Positions 28,301 to 35,782 of a stretch of 38,376 nt of DNA are shown here, piece by piece. The stretch spans positions 1 to 38,376 of the forward strand of contig JAOAKK010000004.1 in the NCBI GenBank assembly GCA_026413685.1, in the 5' to 3' direction. Each line of letters begins with the position of its first letter. The stretch's first letter is position 1. The translations under genes and the position numbers were made by a program. The stretch comes from Microcaldota archaeon. Its GTDB lineage: Archaea > Micrarchaeota > Micrarchaeia > CAILAH01. Under the pieces are notes generated by a model, which saw only the letters and a list, made by a program, of their open reading frames with translations, was not told the origin of the DNA and searched no databases.

Positions 28301-30075
28301 TACTTGATGAGGCATCAGCAGCCCTCCCCACACACATGCTCAGGTGGCATTATCGCAGCAGGGATGAGTCGCTCATAAACTTCTCAAACACGCATTTTTA
28401 CAATGGCGACCTGATAACATTCCCAAACAACCAAGTTGACAGCTTTGCAATTGATTTCACGTATGTCAGGAACGGTGTGTATGAGCGCGGCGGCAGCAGG
28501 CAGAACCGCGTTGAGGCAAGAAAGGTTGTTGAGCTTATAAAGCAGCACTTTGATACAACACCCGAGAAATCTCTTGGCGTGATAGCGTTTAGCATTGCAC
28601 AGCAGCAGGCAATACTTGAAGAGCTCGACCATTTCCTTACCTGGCACCCGTCATACCAGAAGCTTTTGAATGGCAGCAACCTGCGCGGGTTCTTTGTGAA
28701 AAATCTTGAGACTGTGCAGGGTGATGAGCGAGATGTTATCATATTGAGCATAGGATACGGCAGGGATGCTGATGGCAACCTATCACTTAACTTCGGCCCG
28801 CTGAACAAAGAAGGTGGCGTGCGCAGGCTTAACGTTGCAATCTCACGTGCAATTGAGCGCGTAAAGGTTGTGTCATCAATACTGCCGGAGGACATAAGCG
28901 AAGCGCGTGTGAGCAGTGAGGGAATCCTCCTTCTCAAGAAATACCTGCAATATGCACGTGCGGGTGAATCACTGCACAAAAGGCAAAACGAGTTTGATTC
29001 TGAGCTCCAGGAGGCTGTTTATAGGAAGCTTACCTCATATGGTCTCATAGCTGAAAAAAACATAGGGAGCTCACGGTTCAATATAGATATTGCAATCCGG
29101 GAGAGTGAGGATAGCAACCGTTACCTGCTTGCAGTTGAGCTTGATGGTAAGGCATACAGCAGTGCAAAAAGCACTCGTGACAGGGATAGGCTGAGGCGTG
29201 AGATGCTTGAGTCGCTCGGGTGGAAAGTGCACCGCATATGGTCTTATGACTGGGTCCTCAACCCTGAAAAGGAGGTTGAGCGCATAATTGAATTGATTAA
29301 TAAACAAGGCGGGCAGGCGCCGCGGCAAAAGGGTGATGATGAAGGCGCCAGGCAGAGGCAGCTTATTGCCAACAATGAGCTCTCTTTTGCAATAAAGGAA
29401 TACCCGACAATAGTATGCCCGTTGCTTGGCTCACCTGATGACTTTATGAAAACAGATTTCTTTAATGCCATACGCGACGTGATAAAGTCTGAAGGCCCAA
29501 TACACAAGGATTTGCTGATGAAGCGCATATTTGAGTGTTATGGGGTTAAGGATGGCACCCGTGCAAGAAACAGGTTTGATGAGATTCTTGGCCTTCACCT
29601 TCCATCTCAGGATATTTTCATTGAAGGAGATATTTACTGGGCCAGTGAGCCCAGGTTTATGTTCAACATCAGGAGAAGCGATGCGGAGATCCGCCCGCTG
29701 AATCTCATACCAATGCCAGAAATACGGCTTGCAGTCCTTCTTGTTGTAAGCAACGCAATCAGCATTGCGCGCGAGGATATACCACGTGAAGTGCTCGCAA
29801 TTTTTGGTGCACCCAAGATAACACCAAAGTTTAAAGGGCGTGTTGGTGTTGCAATAGATGAGCTTATAGAAAAAGGCTACCTCTCTGAAGACAGCGGCAA
29901 AATAATAATAGATAAGGAATTCCAGAAAAAGGCCGAAGAAAGCCAGAGGAAAGAACACCAGGCAGGCACCACAACCAAAGCACCAAAAGAGGATGATAAT
30001 ACTAGCAGCCAGCCGCCATTAAGCTACAAGCCGCACCTGCCGGGTGATAGCTCCCCCCCATCTGTTGTTTTTTAG
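25321..30075 (+). CDS. DUF4011 - SF1 helicase (AAA_11/AAA_12) - Vsr/DUF559-like nuclease - DUF3320 protein
   Basis: KIELWKGKLLDISLRNKLINFK (DUF4011-type N-term); LQGPPGTGKSQTIANII (Walker A); TVIFDEASQV (Walker B); VQGDERDVIILSIGYG and LNVAISRA (SF1 motifs); LLAVELDGKAYSSAKSTRDRDRLRREMLESLGWKVHRIWS (Vsr-like); C-terminal DUF3320-like region. Confidence 0.9.
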   Translation: MGEPEGEATSIQQKIEKKIELWKGKLLDISLRNKLINFKDGGNSCLRLSVKSPEAFYDELLSGTAKFFFAKSSSTDQKPNVLRSLYNDAETYRRLYQIYLTSNESLSEQGVNTLYLTFGYLEYESNEEGNGAAKKKARSRDEAATVFGQQGTTALKAPLVLVPVRIERRKEAARDKHPFSISFLDDDIHINPALRQKILQQNNIDIDFPFETLSEYLGKLSEEVKKFGWKVTSEDVYLGIFSFQKLSLYRDLELNRERITKHPVVRALVGDRSALAQQAFESIDTDMLDPKESFFVLDADSSQQEAIIAARKGLSFVLQGPPGTGKSQTIANIIAQQLADGKKVLFVSEKMAALEVVKKRLDAAGIGTYLLELHNADTAGKKWVLEQFEKALVENKLYASNEQLIDQLKEARAILKAYGNELVGDERGPLPLYRILGRLARLEHVKISDIGLSVRPDFSEFQRNMHLMEELDLYEKQQREFNTSILRYVNHKNFRAFTDFKQETLKELIGTAIEVIQHIKEESDQLEDKAGLYVRRIVDFKQMDNKLSLLIRQPKVSYRIKEEWFSIGIDDIIMRLNKYATKSSEHAALRKYLLSKYRENLLSHSYHELEDMVSKLDGLYSVKVVRWVDPRYKKISDHIHALLLEKANLTHEEMANDIRKAILCKRIWDELCEEAREIKGIIKEERLEVEELQAVFSWIRSLKSIEGMCNGRLIRSVCAGLDLAPLAQKFIAHANTLTDSYLAISEFFETEASERLLLSASWERLEERLEHILQNAGEISKWVEFKVTLDKLTPELRRVFDKCMTIEGRNYKVSELYEKIFLQECLSSMDADIARKSREYLDMVYAKFVESDKEHKFYSRNRIIEMIEAKKPKISLTSRSSEVGILSKEISKSRRHKPLRKLFSEIKNLVFVLKPCFMMSPLSVARFIDPDVIEFDTVIFDEASQVMVEDAISSIIRSKQVIIVGDSKQLPPTMFFKVNEGIDVEEGLEEAASILDEASAALPTHMLRWHYRSRDESLINFSNTHFYNGDLITFPNNQVDSFAIDFTYVRNGVYERGGSRQNRVEARKVVELIKQHFDTTPEKSLGVIAFSIAQQQAILEELDHFLTWHPSYQKLLNGSNLRGFFVKNLETVQGDERDVIILSIGYGRDADGNLSLNFGPLNKEGGVRRLNVAISRAIERVKVVSSILPEDISEARVSSEGILLLKKYLQYARAGESLHKRQNEFDSELQEAVYRKLTSYGLIAEKNIGSSRFNIDIAIRESEDSNRYLLAVELDGKAYSSAKSTRDRDRLRREMLESLGWKVHRIWSYDWVLNPEKEVERIIELINKQGGQAPRQKGDDEGARQRQLIANNELSFAIKEYPTIVCPLLGSPDDFMKTDFFNAIRDVIKSEGPIHKDLLMKRIFECYGVKDGTRARNRFDEILGLHLPSQDIFIEGDIYWASEPRFMFNIRRSDAEIRPLNLIPMPEIRLAVLLVVSNAISIAREDIPREVLAIFGAPKITPKFKGRVGVAIDELIEKGYLSEDSGKIIIDKEFQKKAEESQRKEHQAGTTTKAPKEDDNTSSQPPLSYKPHLPGDSSPPSVVF

Positions 30076-30118
30076 GCGAACAGCCATAATTTTAACATTT
30101 ACGTGCGCTTAATACAGC

Positions 30119-30733
30119 ATGGCAAGGCGCGCAATAATACTTGACTTGTTCGGGGTAATTGTTGACAACCCGCATTTCCTATCATACTTCCTTGTCCCAG
30201 AATTCCGTGGAAAGCCAGAGCATGTTGAGGTCAGGAAGATGTACTTTGATGTTTGTGAAGGGCGGGCATCGGAGCGTGATTTGTCAGCCCTGCTTGCCAG
30301 CAAGCGTATTGATTACGAGAGCAGGATTGAGTATGCAACTACACGGATGGTCGAGTTCATTGACCAGTCATTATTTTCGCTTGAAGAGGTAGGTGATGTC
30401 TTCCTTTATACTCATTTTTATACTAGGCCTTTGCGCGCTTTTCTACATAAGTCAAAGACTGACTCCGTATTTAAGCACGTGTTTTGCACAGATGTGCTTG
30501 CCTCCACAAAAGAAGACGGGTTTCCAGCTGTCAAGCGCTATCTGGACAACCTTGGGTATGTTGCGGAGGATGCAGTTGTCGTTGATGATACAAAGAGCGT
30601 GATTGAGGCAGCTAAGAAAAGCGGCTTCGGAATAACAATGCAGAAGATAACCGAGCCTAAAAGGATGGATGCGCTCGGTGCAGATTTTGTGATCTCTAGG
30701 CTTAGCCAGATAAAAGATGTCCTGCCATATTGA
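30119..30733 (+). CDS. HAD-superfamily hydrolase
   Basis: IILDLFGVIVDNPHFLSYF; FCTDVLASTKEDGFPAVKRYLDNLG; AVVVDDTKSVIEAAKKSGFG. Confidence 0.85.
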   Translation: MARRAIILDLFGVIVDNPHFLSYFLVPEFRGKPEHVEVRKMYFDVCEGRASERDLSALLASKRIDYESRIEYATTRMVEFIDQSLFSLEEVGDVFLYTHFYTRPLRAFLHKSKTDSVFKHVFCTDVLASTKEDGFPAVKRYLDNLGYVAEDAVVVDDTKSVIEAAKKSGFGITMQKITEPKRMDALGADFVISRLSQIKDVLPY

Positions 30734-30742
30734 ATTGGCAGT

Positions 30743-30928
30743 TCAGAACATCTGCTCCAAAACCCCATCATCACTTATTTTTTCTTTAAGCCCTTCGCTC
30801 ATATCCTCAAGGATCCAATACCTGCCGCACGTGCATTTTGCAGAGAACGTATAGCTTTCCCCCACATGCCTGTTTAGCAGCACTTTGCAGCCACAACAGC
30901 ATTCAATTGCCACCTTATCCTTTTCCAT
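30743..30928 (-). CDS. Small zinc-ribbon-like protein (61 aa)
   Basis: MEKDKVAIECCCGCKVLL...AKCTCGRYWIL, two CxC/CxxC-type knuckles. Confidence 0.5.
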   Translation of the reverse strand: MEKDKVAIECCCGCKVLLNRHVGESYTFSAKCTCGRYWILEDMSEGLKEKISDDGVLEQMF

Positions 30929-30948
30929 AAACCCACCACTCCTATACT

Positions 30949-31530
30949 TTATGCTGCACCCAGGAACGCAGATGCGCCGCTGAGTATGAATTGGACACCC
31001 CACGCGATTGTGACAATCCCAATCATTGTTGATAATACCTGCATCCCATTTTTCCCGAGAAGCTTGCTTATTGGCTGTACGAGCAGCAAGGATACAAGGA
31101 CAACAAGAAGGGCAAGCACACCAGCGATTAACGTGTTGGCCAGCCCGACCTGCTCAACAAGTATGATGGTTGTTGCAATCGTTGCAGGGCCGGTAATCAA
31201 GGGTGTCCCGATAACAACAGCCGCACTGCTGAGGTCTTTCTTCTCCCTGCTGAAAGTAATCCCAAGCGCCATTTGTATCCCTAAAAGTGAGAGCACAATG
31301 CCACCAGCCGCCTTGAAGCTGTTTATGTCAACACCAAGCACGTATAATACCAGCTTGCCGCCAAATGCAAACAGGAAGAACACAAGCGCGGCAACAAAAA
31401 CCGCCTTGAGTGCGATACTCCTTATTTCCTTGCCATCCTTGTTTCCAACAAGTGATAACAGTGCGCTCATGCTCACCAAAGGGTCCATAATCACAAGCAG
31501 AAGTATGAAGGGCTCAATAATGCCAAACAT
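30949..31530 (-). CDS. MarC family integral membrane protein
   Basis: IIEPFILLLVIMDPLVSMSALLSLVG; GTPLITGPATIATTIIL; six predicted TM segments. Confidence 0.9.
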   Translation of the reverse strand: MFGIIEPFILLLVIMDPLVSMSALLSLVGNKDGKEIRSIALKAVFVAALVFFLFAFGGKLVLYVLGVDINSFKAAGGIVLSLLGIQMALGITFSREKKDLSSAAVVIGTPLITGPATIATTIILVEQVGLANTLIAGVLALLVVLVSLLLVQPISKLLGKNGMQVLSTMIGIVTIAWGVQFILSGASAFLGAA

Positions 31531-31565
31531 AACTACACCTCGCCATCCAACCCACTCCTTTGCAA

Positions 31566-31681
31566 AGCCCCAGGGGAGATTTGAACTCCCGGCTTCGTCC
31601 TTATCAGGAAGCAGAAGTTACATCTGCACACATAACCAAGCCTTACCAAGGACGCACTCTACCAGGCTGAGTTACTGGGGC
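31566..31681 (-). tRNA. tRNA-Thr (anticodon GGT) with a 42-nt intron at 37/38 (intron 31602-31643)
   Basis: Reverse complement: acceptor GCCCCAG/CTGGGGC; D-stem ACTC/GAGT; anticodon stem CGTCC/GGACG; anticodon loop TTGGTA|A; T-arm GGGAG-TTCAAAT-CTCCC; discriminator T. Both intron junctions read TA^A, with TTGG/CTGA pairing as the central BHB helix. No encoded CCA. Confidence 0.93.
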
Positions 31682-31752
31682 GCGCAAAAGTTTAAGTGCG
31701 CATTATTTTTTATTCTTTATGAGCTACTCTCTATACGCCACAGTTGGTTGTT

Positions 31753-32706
31753 ATGGAAGATAAAATAGAAGGGTTCGATTTTGAGGATGTCAGGTCATAC
31801 TCAAAGCTGCTCAGGGCATACAAAAAACTAGGGATACAGGCAACTAACCTCTCACTTGCAGACGAGATACTGCACGAGATGGTATTTGACGAAAAAACAC
31901 TGCTTTTTTTCTCTTTTACATCAACCATTGCAAGCTCCGGCTTGCGAGAGGTTGCTGCACAATTCATACGTGATGCACGGCCAGGCATCATAATAACAAC
32001 AGCGGGCGCAATTGAGGAGGACATAATGAAATGCAGGGGAAACTTTTACCTTGGCAGCTTTAACACAGATGACTCAGAGCTTAGAAAGAAGGGGATAAAC
32101 CGCATAGGTAACATTTTTGTCCCAAACGAAAGGTATGAGGAGCTTGAGGCATATGTTGTGCCAATCCTGAAATCGCTCGACACAAAGGGCAACGGCAAGC
32201 CGGCCTCTGTAAGCGGCCTCATATCCGCGCTCTCAGAAGGCCTGAAGGATGACGGCTCAATCCTGAAAGCTGCCCGTGATACAGGTGCAAAGGTATTTTG
32301 CCCATCAATCATAGATGGTGCGCTCGGCCTCCAGCTTTATTTTTACAGGCAAAAGCACCCTAGCTTTGTGCTCGACCAGCTCGCAGATATGAGTGATCTG
32401 GCAAACACAACAATAAACGCAGAGCGCACTGGGGCACTCATAATAGGTGGTGGTGCGGTTAAGCATTACACAATAGGTGTTAACCTCCTGCGTGACGGCC
32501 TGGACAGGGCAGTTTACATTTCCACAGCGCACGAGTTTGATGCGTCCCTCAGCGGCGCCTTCCCGCACGAGGCGGTAAGCTGGGGAAAGATAAGGCCTTC
32601 CGCAAAATACGCCCTTGTAAATGATGAGGCATCAATCTCATTCCCACTTTTGGCACTCTCACTGCACGAAAAAGTAAGAAAAACGGCAAAACTAAGGAAA
32701 AGATAA
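31753..32706 (+). CDS. dys: Deoxyhypusine synthase
   Basis: TTAGAIEEDIMKCRGNFYLGSFNTDDSELRKKGINRIGNIFVPNERYE; HEAVSWGKIRPSAKY with the catalytic Lys region. Confidence 0.93.
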   Translation: MEDKIEGFDFEDVRSYSKLLRAYKKLGIQATNLSLADEILHEMVFDEKTLLFFSFTSTIASSGLREVAAQFIRDARPGIIITTAGAIEEDIMKCRGNFYLGSFNTDDSELRKKGINRIGNIFVPNERYEELEAYVVPILKSLDTKGNGKPASVSGLISALSEGLKDDGSILKAARDTGAKVFCPSIIDGALGLQLYFYRQKHPSFVLDQLADMSDLANTTINAERTGALIIGGGAVKHYTIGVNLLRDGLDRAVYISTAHEFDASLSGAFPHEAVSWGKIRPSAKYALVNDEASISFPLLALSLHEKVRKTAKLRKR

Positions 32707-32710
32707 AGAG

Positions 32711-33001
32711 TTATTTTATGTAGGGCGTGAGTATCTTAATCGCCCGTGTGATTGCATTCTTGACTTCCTCCTCGCTCTTCCCGCCGGTACATATAATCTT
32801 GCCATTCTTGAACAGCAGGAGTGATGCCTTGGGGTTCTTTAGCTTCAGTATTGCGCCGGGGAACTGCTCCGGCTCGTACTCTACATCATCAACCTCCATG
32901 GCTATTGAATAAAGGTCAAGCTCAACATCAAGCGCTGCTGAAGCAACGATATTTTCAATCCTGAATTTTGGCTGTGGAATCTTTTTTGGTTTTTTAGGCA
33001 T
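32711..33001 (-). CDS. Single-repeat TATA-box-binding-protein-like protein (half-TBP)
   Basis: KFRIENIVASAALDVELDLYSIAMEVDDVEYEPEQFPGAILKLKNPKASLLLFKNGKIICTGGKSEEEVKNAI matches one TBP repeat; ORF stops after one repeat; GGTGGT upstream of ATG. Confidence 0.88.
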   Translation of the reverse strand: MPKKPKKIPQPKFRIENIVASAALDVELDLYSIAMEVDDVEYEPEQFPGAILKLKNPKASLLLFKNGKIICTGGKSEEEVKNAITRAIKILTPYIK

Positions 33002-33039
33002 ATAACCACCGCTTTTAAATACCATATATAACTACCAAG

Positions 33040-33049
33040 TTAAATTTAA
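33040..33049. promoter_or_regulatory. Palindromic AT element TTAAATTTAA in the half-TBP/rpl21e divergent intergenic region (candidate shared TATA element)
   Basis: Exact 10-bp palindrome, about 40 bp upstream of the half-TBP ATG and about 73 bp upstream of the rpl21e ATG. Confidence 0.4.
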
Positions 33050-33121
33050 AAAGGTATTAAAACCCAAATAACCCATCAGGCAAAAGCGCACTCACCAGCA
33101 GTGTGGGGAAGGTTGTTTGAA

Positions 33122-33406
33122 ATGGTCAAAAGATCAAGAGGAACATTATCAACGTATACGCGGTCGCTAAAGTCCCAAGGCAAGCTTGGCGTGACTAAGA
33201 TATTTAAGGTGTTCAAGGAAGGTGATAAGGTTACAATATGCTTGAAAGCAGGCCATGGTGGCATGCCCCATCCACGCTACAGGGGCAAGCACGGCATAAT
33301 AGTCGGGAGGCAGGGCAGCTCGTATATTGTTGAGATACAGGATGGTGGGATGAAAAAGAGGCTCATCTCACAGCCAGTGCATCTTGAAATGGCAAAAAAG
33401 GAATAA
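33122..33406 (+). CDS. rpl21e: 50S ribosomal protein L21e
   Basis: MVKRSRGTLSTYTRSLKSQGK...GDKVTICLKAGHGGMPHPRYRGKHGIIVGRQGSSYIVEI. Confidence 0.96.
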   Translation: MVKRSRGTLSTYTRSLKSQGKLGVTKIFKVFKEGDKVTICLKAGHGGMPHPRYRGKHGIIVGRQGSSYIVEIQDGGMKKRLISQPVHLEMAKKE

Positions 33407-33417
33407 GTGGTGTGGCA

Positions 33418-33750
33418 ATGATAGGGAAGGAAATAAAGGGCATGAAGGCAATCCCTCTTTGCGAGGTTGCAAGAATGCTTGAAGAGAGGCAAAAGGAAGG
33501 TGAGCTGGGCTTTGAGCAAAAGGCAACCCTTGATTATGCCCAGAAATATAGCCACGTGAGTGTTGAGAAGGCGCACGAGCTGATGCAGAAAATAATGGAT
33601 TTGCAGTTTGCATCTGAAGTAATGGCTGTAAAGCTTGTTGACATTATGCCAAAGACAGAAGAGGAGGTCAAGCTCATATTCCAGCAGGAAAAGCGTGACA
33701 TAACAAGCGCCCAGGCAAAGCAGGTGCTTGATATATTGTCAGCATTATAG
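33418..33750 (+). CDS. rpoF: DNA-directed RNA polymerase subunit F (Rpb4-like)
   Basis: Size and helical HRDC-like sequence (LGFEQKATLDYAQKYSHVSVEKAHELMQKIM) plus synteny L21e-RpoF-DUF655-KsgA. Confidence 0.85.
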   Translation: MIGKEIKGMKAIPLCEVARMLEERQKEGELGFEQKATLDYAQKYSHVSVEKAHELMQKIMDLQFASEVMAVKLVDIMPKTEEEVKLIFQQEKRDITSAQAKQVLDILSAL

Positions 33751-33763
33751 ATAGGTTGTGTGT

Positions 33764-34336
33764 ATGGACCAGGAGCGCGCGACATTTGAGAAGCAGATGG
33801 AAGAGAATGCATACGTTCTGGATTTTCTCCCCTACGGCAAGTCAGACGACCCGCGCAGGCAGCCTGTAATCCAGCTTATAGGTGAGAAATTCTTCACGAT
33901 ACTTGAGGCATACCCAAAAATGGGTGTGACGTTTTCGGTTGGGGAGCGTGTGTATGTAGGTAAGGGTGAGCGAGACAAGATTGCGAGCATTAAGGGCCGC
34001 ATATTCTTTAATGACCTTACATCTGCGTCAAGGAGCAGCCTTCACGATGTAATAACAAAGATAATCTCGCTCCGTGAGCAGGAGTTTGTTGATTTCTTTA
34101 ACAGGAGCGGGCCAATCAACATACGCGTCCACCAGCTTGAGCTAATCCCAGGCATAGGCAAAAAAATAATGTCTTCTATTATTGAAGAGCGTGCAAAAAA
34201 GCCGTTCGAAAGCTTTATGGACATTGAAAAGCGCATTCACGTCAACAGGCTGCCGGATTTCCTTGCACAGCGTGTTGAGGAAGAGCTCCAGGGCTCAAAA
34301 TACTATTTATTTGTCAGGCCTGCAAGGTATAGGTAA
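33764..34336 (+). CDS. DUF655 domain protein (HhH-containing)
   Basis: AYVLDFLPYGKSDDPRRQPVIQLIGEKFFTILEAYPK...HQLELIPGIGKKIMSSIIEERAKKPFESFMDIEKRI. Confidence 0.93.
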   Translation: MDQERATFEKQMEENAYVLDFLPYGKSDDPRRQPVIQLIGEKFFTILEAYPKMGVTFSVGERVYVGKGERDKIASIKGRIFFNDLTSASRSSLHDVITKIISLREQEFVDFFNRSGPINIRVHQLELIPGIGKKIMSSIIEERAKKPFESFMDIEKRIHVNRLPDFLAQRVEEELQGSKYYLFVRPARYR

Positions 34337-34386
34337 AATGTGCAAGAGGCACACCAGGCTCAAGGCTTAAGATAACTGTATTGCCA

Positions 34387-35232
34387 ATGGGTAATATTAT
34401 GCCAGCAGGGGTTATGGGAATGCAAGGGCCGCATATCTTTCTAAGAAGGAAAAAATCATTGGGCCAGTGCTTCTTGTCAAGCCGTGAATATCTCGACGCA
34501 GAGGCAGAAATGATTGCCCCCTCACAGAAGATTGTGGCTGAAATAGGAGGGGGTGATGGGAGGCTCTCAGAGAGGATTGTGCTGCATGGTGCAAAGAAGC
34601 TTTTCATAATTGAGAAGGACGAGCGGTATACCAGGCTATTGAGAGAAAAGTTTTCCTCATATAATGTGGAAGTGATAAATAGTGATTTCTTGGATGTGCC
34701 CCCGCTTAAGGCAGATATTGTGTGTGGGAACATACCATACAATATATCCTCGCAAATAACCTTCCGCTTGCTTGAATGGAAATTCAAGCGGGCAGTGTTG
34801 ATGTACCAGAAGGAATTCTGTGAAAAAATGCTCGCATCTGGCAATGGCAAGTCTCGCCTATCATTCTTCTGCCAGTATTATTTTGATATGGAGCCATTGC
34901 TTTTTGTCCCGCGCACTGCATTTAGGCCTATTCCAAAGGTTGACTCTATGCTCCTTGAGCTGGTTCCAAAAAAGGCAAGGCCGTTAGGCAGTGAAGTCTC
35001 AGAGTCGATAACAATGCTCTTCCAGCACAGGCCAAAAATGCTCGCAACTTCACTAAAAATTATACTGAAACATGCGGGGAGGAAATATTACCCACTTGAG
35101 GATTTTGCCAGGTATGGGCTTTCAAAGCGCATATTTGAGCTTAGCAACGATGAGATACTTGAGGTCGGCACAAAGTTGGCAGGCCTGCTGCAAGACACAA
35201 AACAATTGGAAAAGCAAAATCAGAAAAAGTAA
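34387..35232 (+). CDS. rsmA: 16S rRNA dimethyladenosine transferase
   Basis: RRKKSLGQCFLSSREYLDAEAEMI, VAEIGGGDGRLSERIV, ADIVCGNIPYNISSQITFRLLEW; classic archaeal cluster position. Confidence 0.93.
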   Translation: MGNIMPAGVMGMQGPHIFLRRKKSLGQCFLSSREYLDAEAEMIAPSQKIVAEIGGGDGRLSERIVLHGAKKLFIIEKDERYTRLLREKFSSYNVEVINSDFLDVPPLKADIVCGNIPYNISSQITFRLLEWKFKRAVLMYQKEFCEKMLASGNGKSRLSFFCQYYFDMEPLLFVPRTAFRPIPKVDSMLLELVPKKARPLGSEVSESITMLFQHRPKMLATSLKIILKHAGRKYYPLEDFARYGLSKRIFELSNDEILEVGTKLAGLLQDTKQLEKQNQKK

Positions 35233-35245
35233 GAAAATTAAAAGA

Positions 35246-35647
35246 TTACCTTTTCTTCCTTACTCCCGCAGCGGCTTTTGCGGCCTTCTCCTTTTTCTCC
35301 TTGTAATCCATCGCTATCTGGTAAACGTCCATTATTGCAAGGACAAAGACGATGGGTGCTACGAACAGCGCAACAGCGGTCGATAGGCCCTTAAACATCA
35401 TCAGCATCGAGCTGCCGGAGAGTGTTGCCAGCACATAGAACGAAATCGTGCAGATAAGAATGTACACAAGCGCCTTGAGGAACCTCTCAAGCTGGGAGTC
35501 AAATATGTTTACAAGGCCAACAATCACGCCAAGCGCCATTAATATGTTATACATTGCATCATTACCAACACTTACAGTGCCCATAAAAACTGCTAGCAGG
35601 ACACCAAACAGGAAGGAGAACTCAGCGACAGTTTCCCATTTCACCAT
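35246..35647 (-). CDS. Hypothetical membrane protein
   Basis: 133 aa, about four TM segments, Lys/Ala-rich basic C-terminus. Confidence 0.55.
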   Translation of the reverse strand: MVKWETVAEFSFLFGVLLAVFMGTVSVGNDAMYNILMALGVIVGLVNIFDSQLERFLKALVYILICTISFYVLATLSGSSMLMMFKGLSTAVALFVAPIVFVLAIMDVYQIAMDYKEKKEKAAKAAAGVRKKR

Positions 35648-35762
35648 AGAAACACCTCTAATATCCTCTTGGTGGGAACATTTATAAATCAGATTGTATG
35701 TTAAACACGGTTTTTATAAGAAATACAAACAATAAATGCAATCCAAAGCAAAGCTGAAACGT

Positions 35763-35782
35763 GTAAGTTATAGTAAGTTATA
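35763..35782. repeat. Exact 10-bp tandem duplication (GTAAGTTATA x2) spanning the serS stop codon
   Basis: Direct reading of gtaagttatagtaagttata. Confidence 0.8.

Noticed and set aside
29431-29958. 175-aa minus-strand ORF antisense to the helicase gene
   Set aside because: No motif; the sense frame encodes the conserved DUF3320-like region.
30986-31768. 260-aa plus-strand ORF
   Set aside because: Antisense to marC and runs through the tRNA-Thr gene; no domain signal.
33050-33121. Possible structured leader (L21e regulatory RNA) from the segment gcgcactcaccagcagtgtgggg
   Set aside because: Pairing is short and imperfect; no known motif, insufficient support.
35690-35777. Possible C/D box sRNA upstream of the serS end
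   Set aside because: A CTGA D-box-like string is present but no convincing C box or terminal stem.
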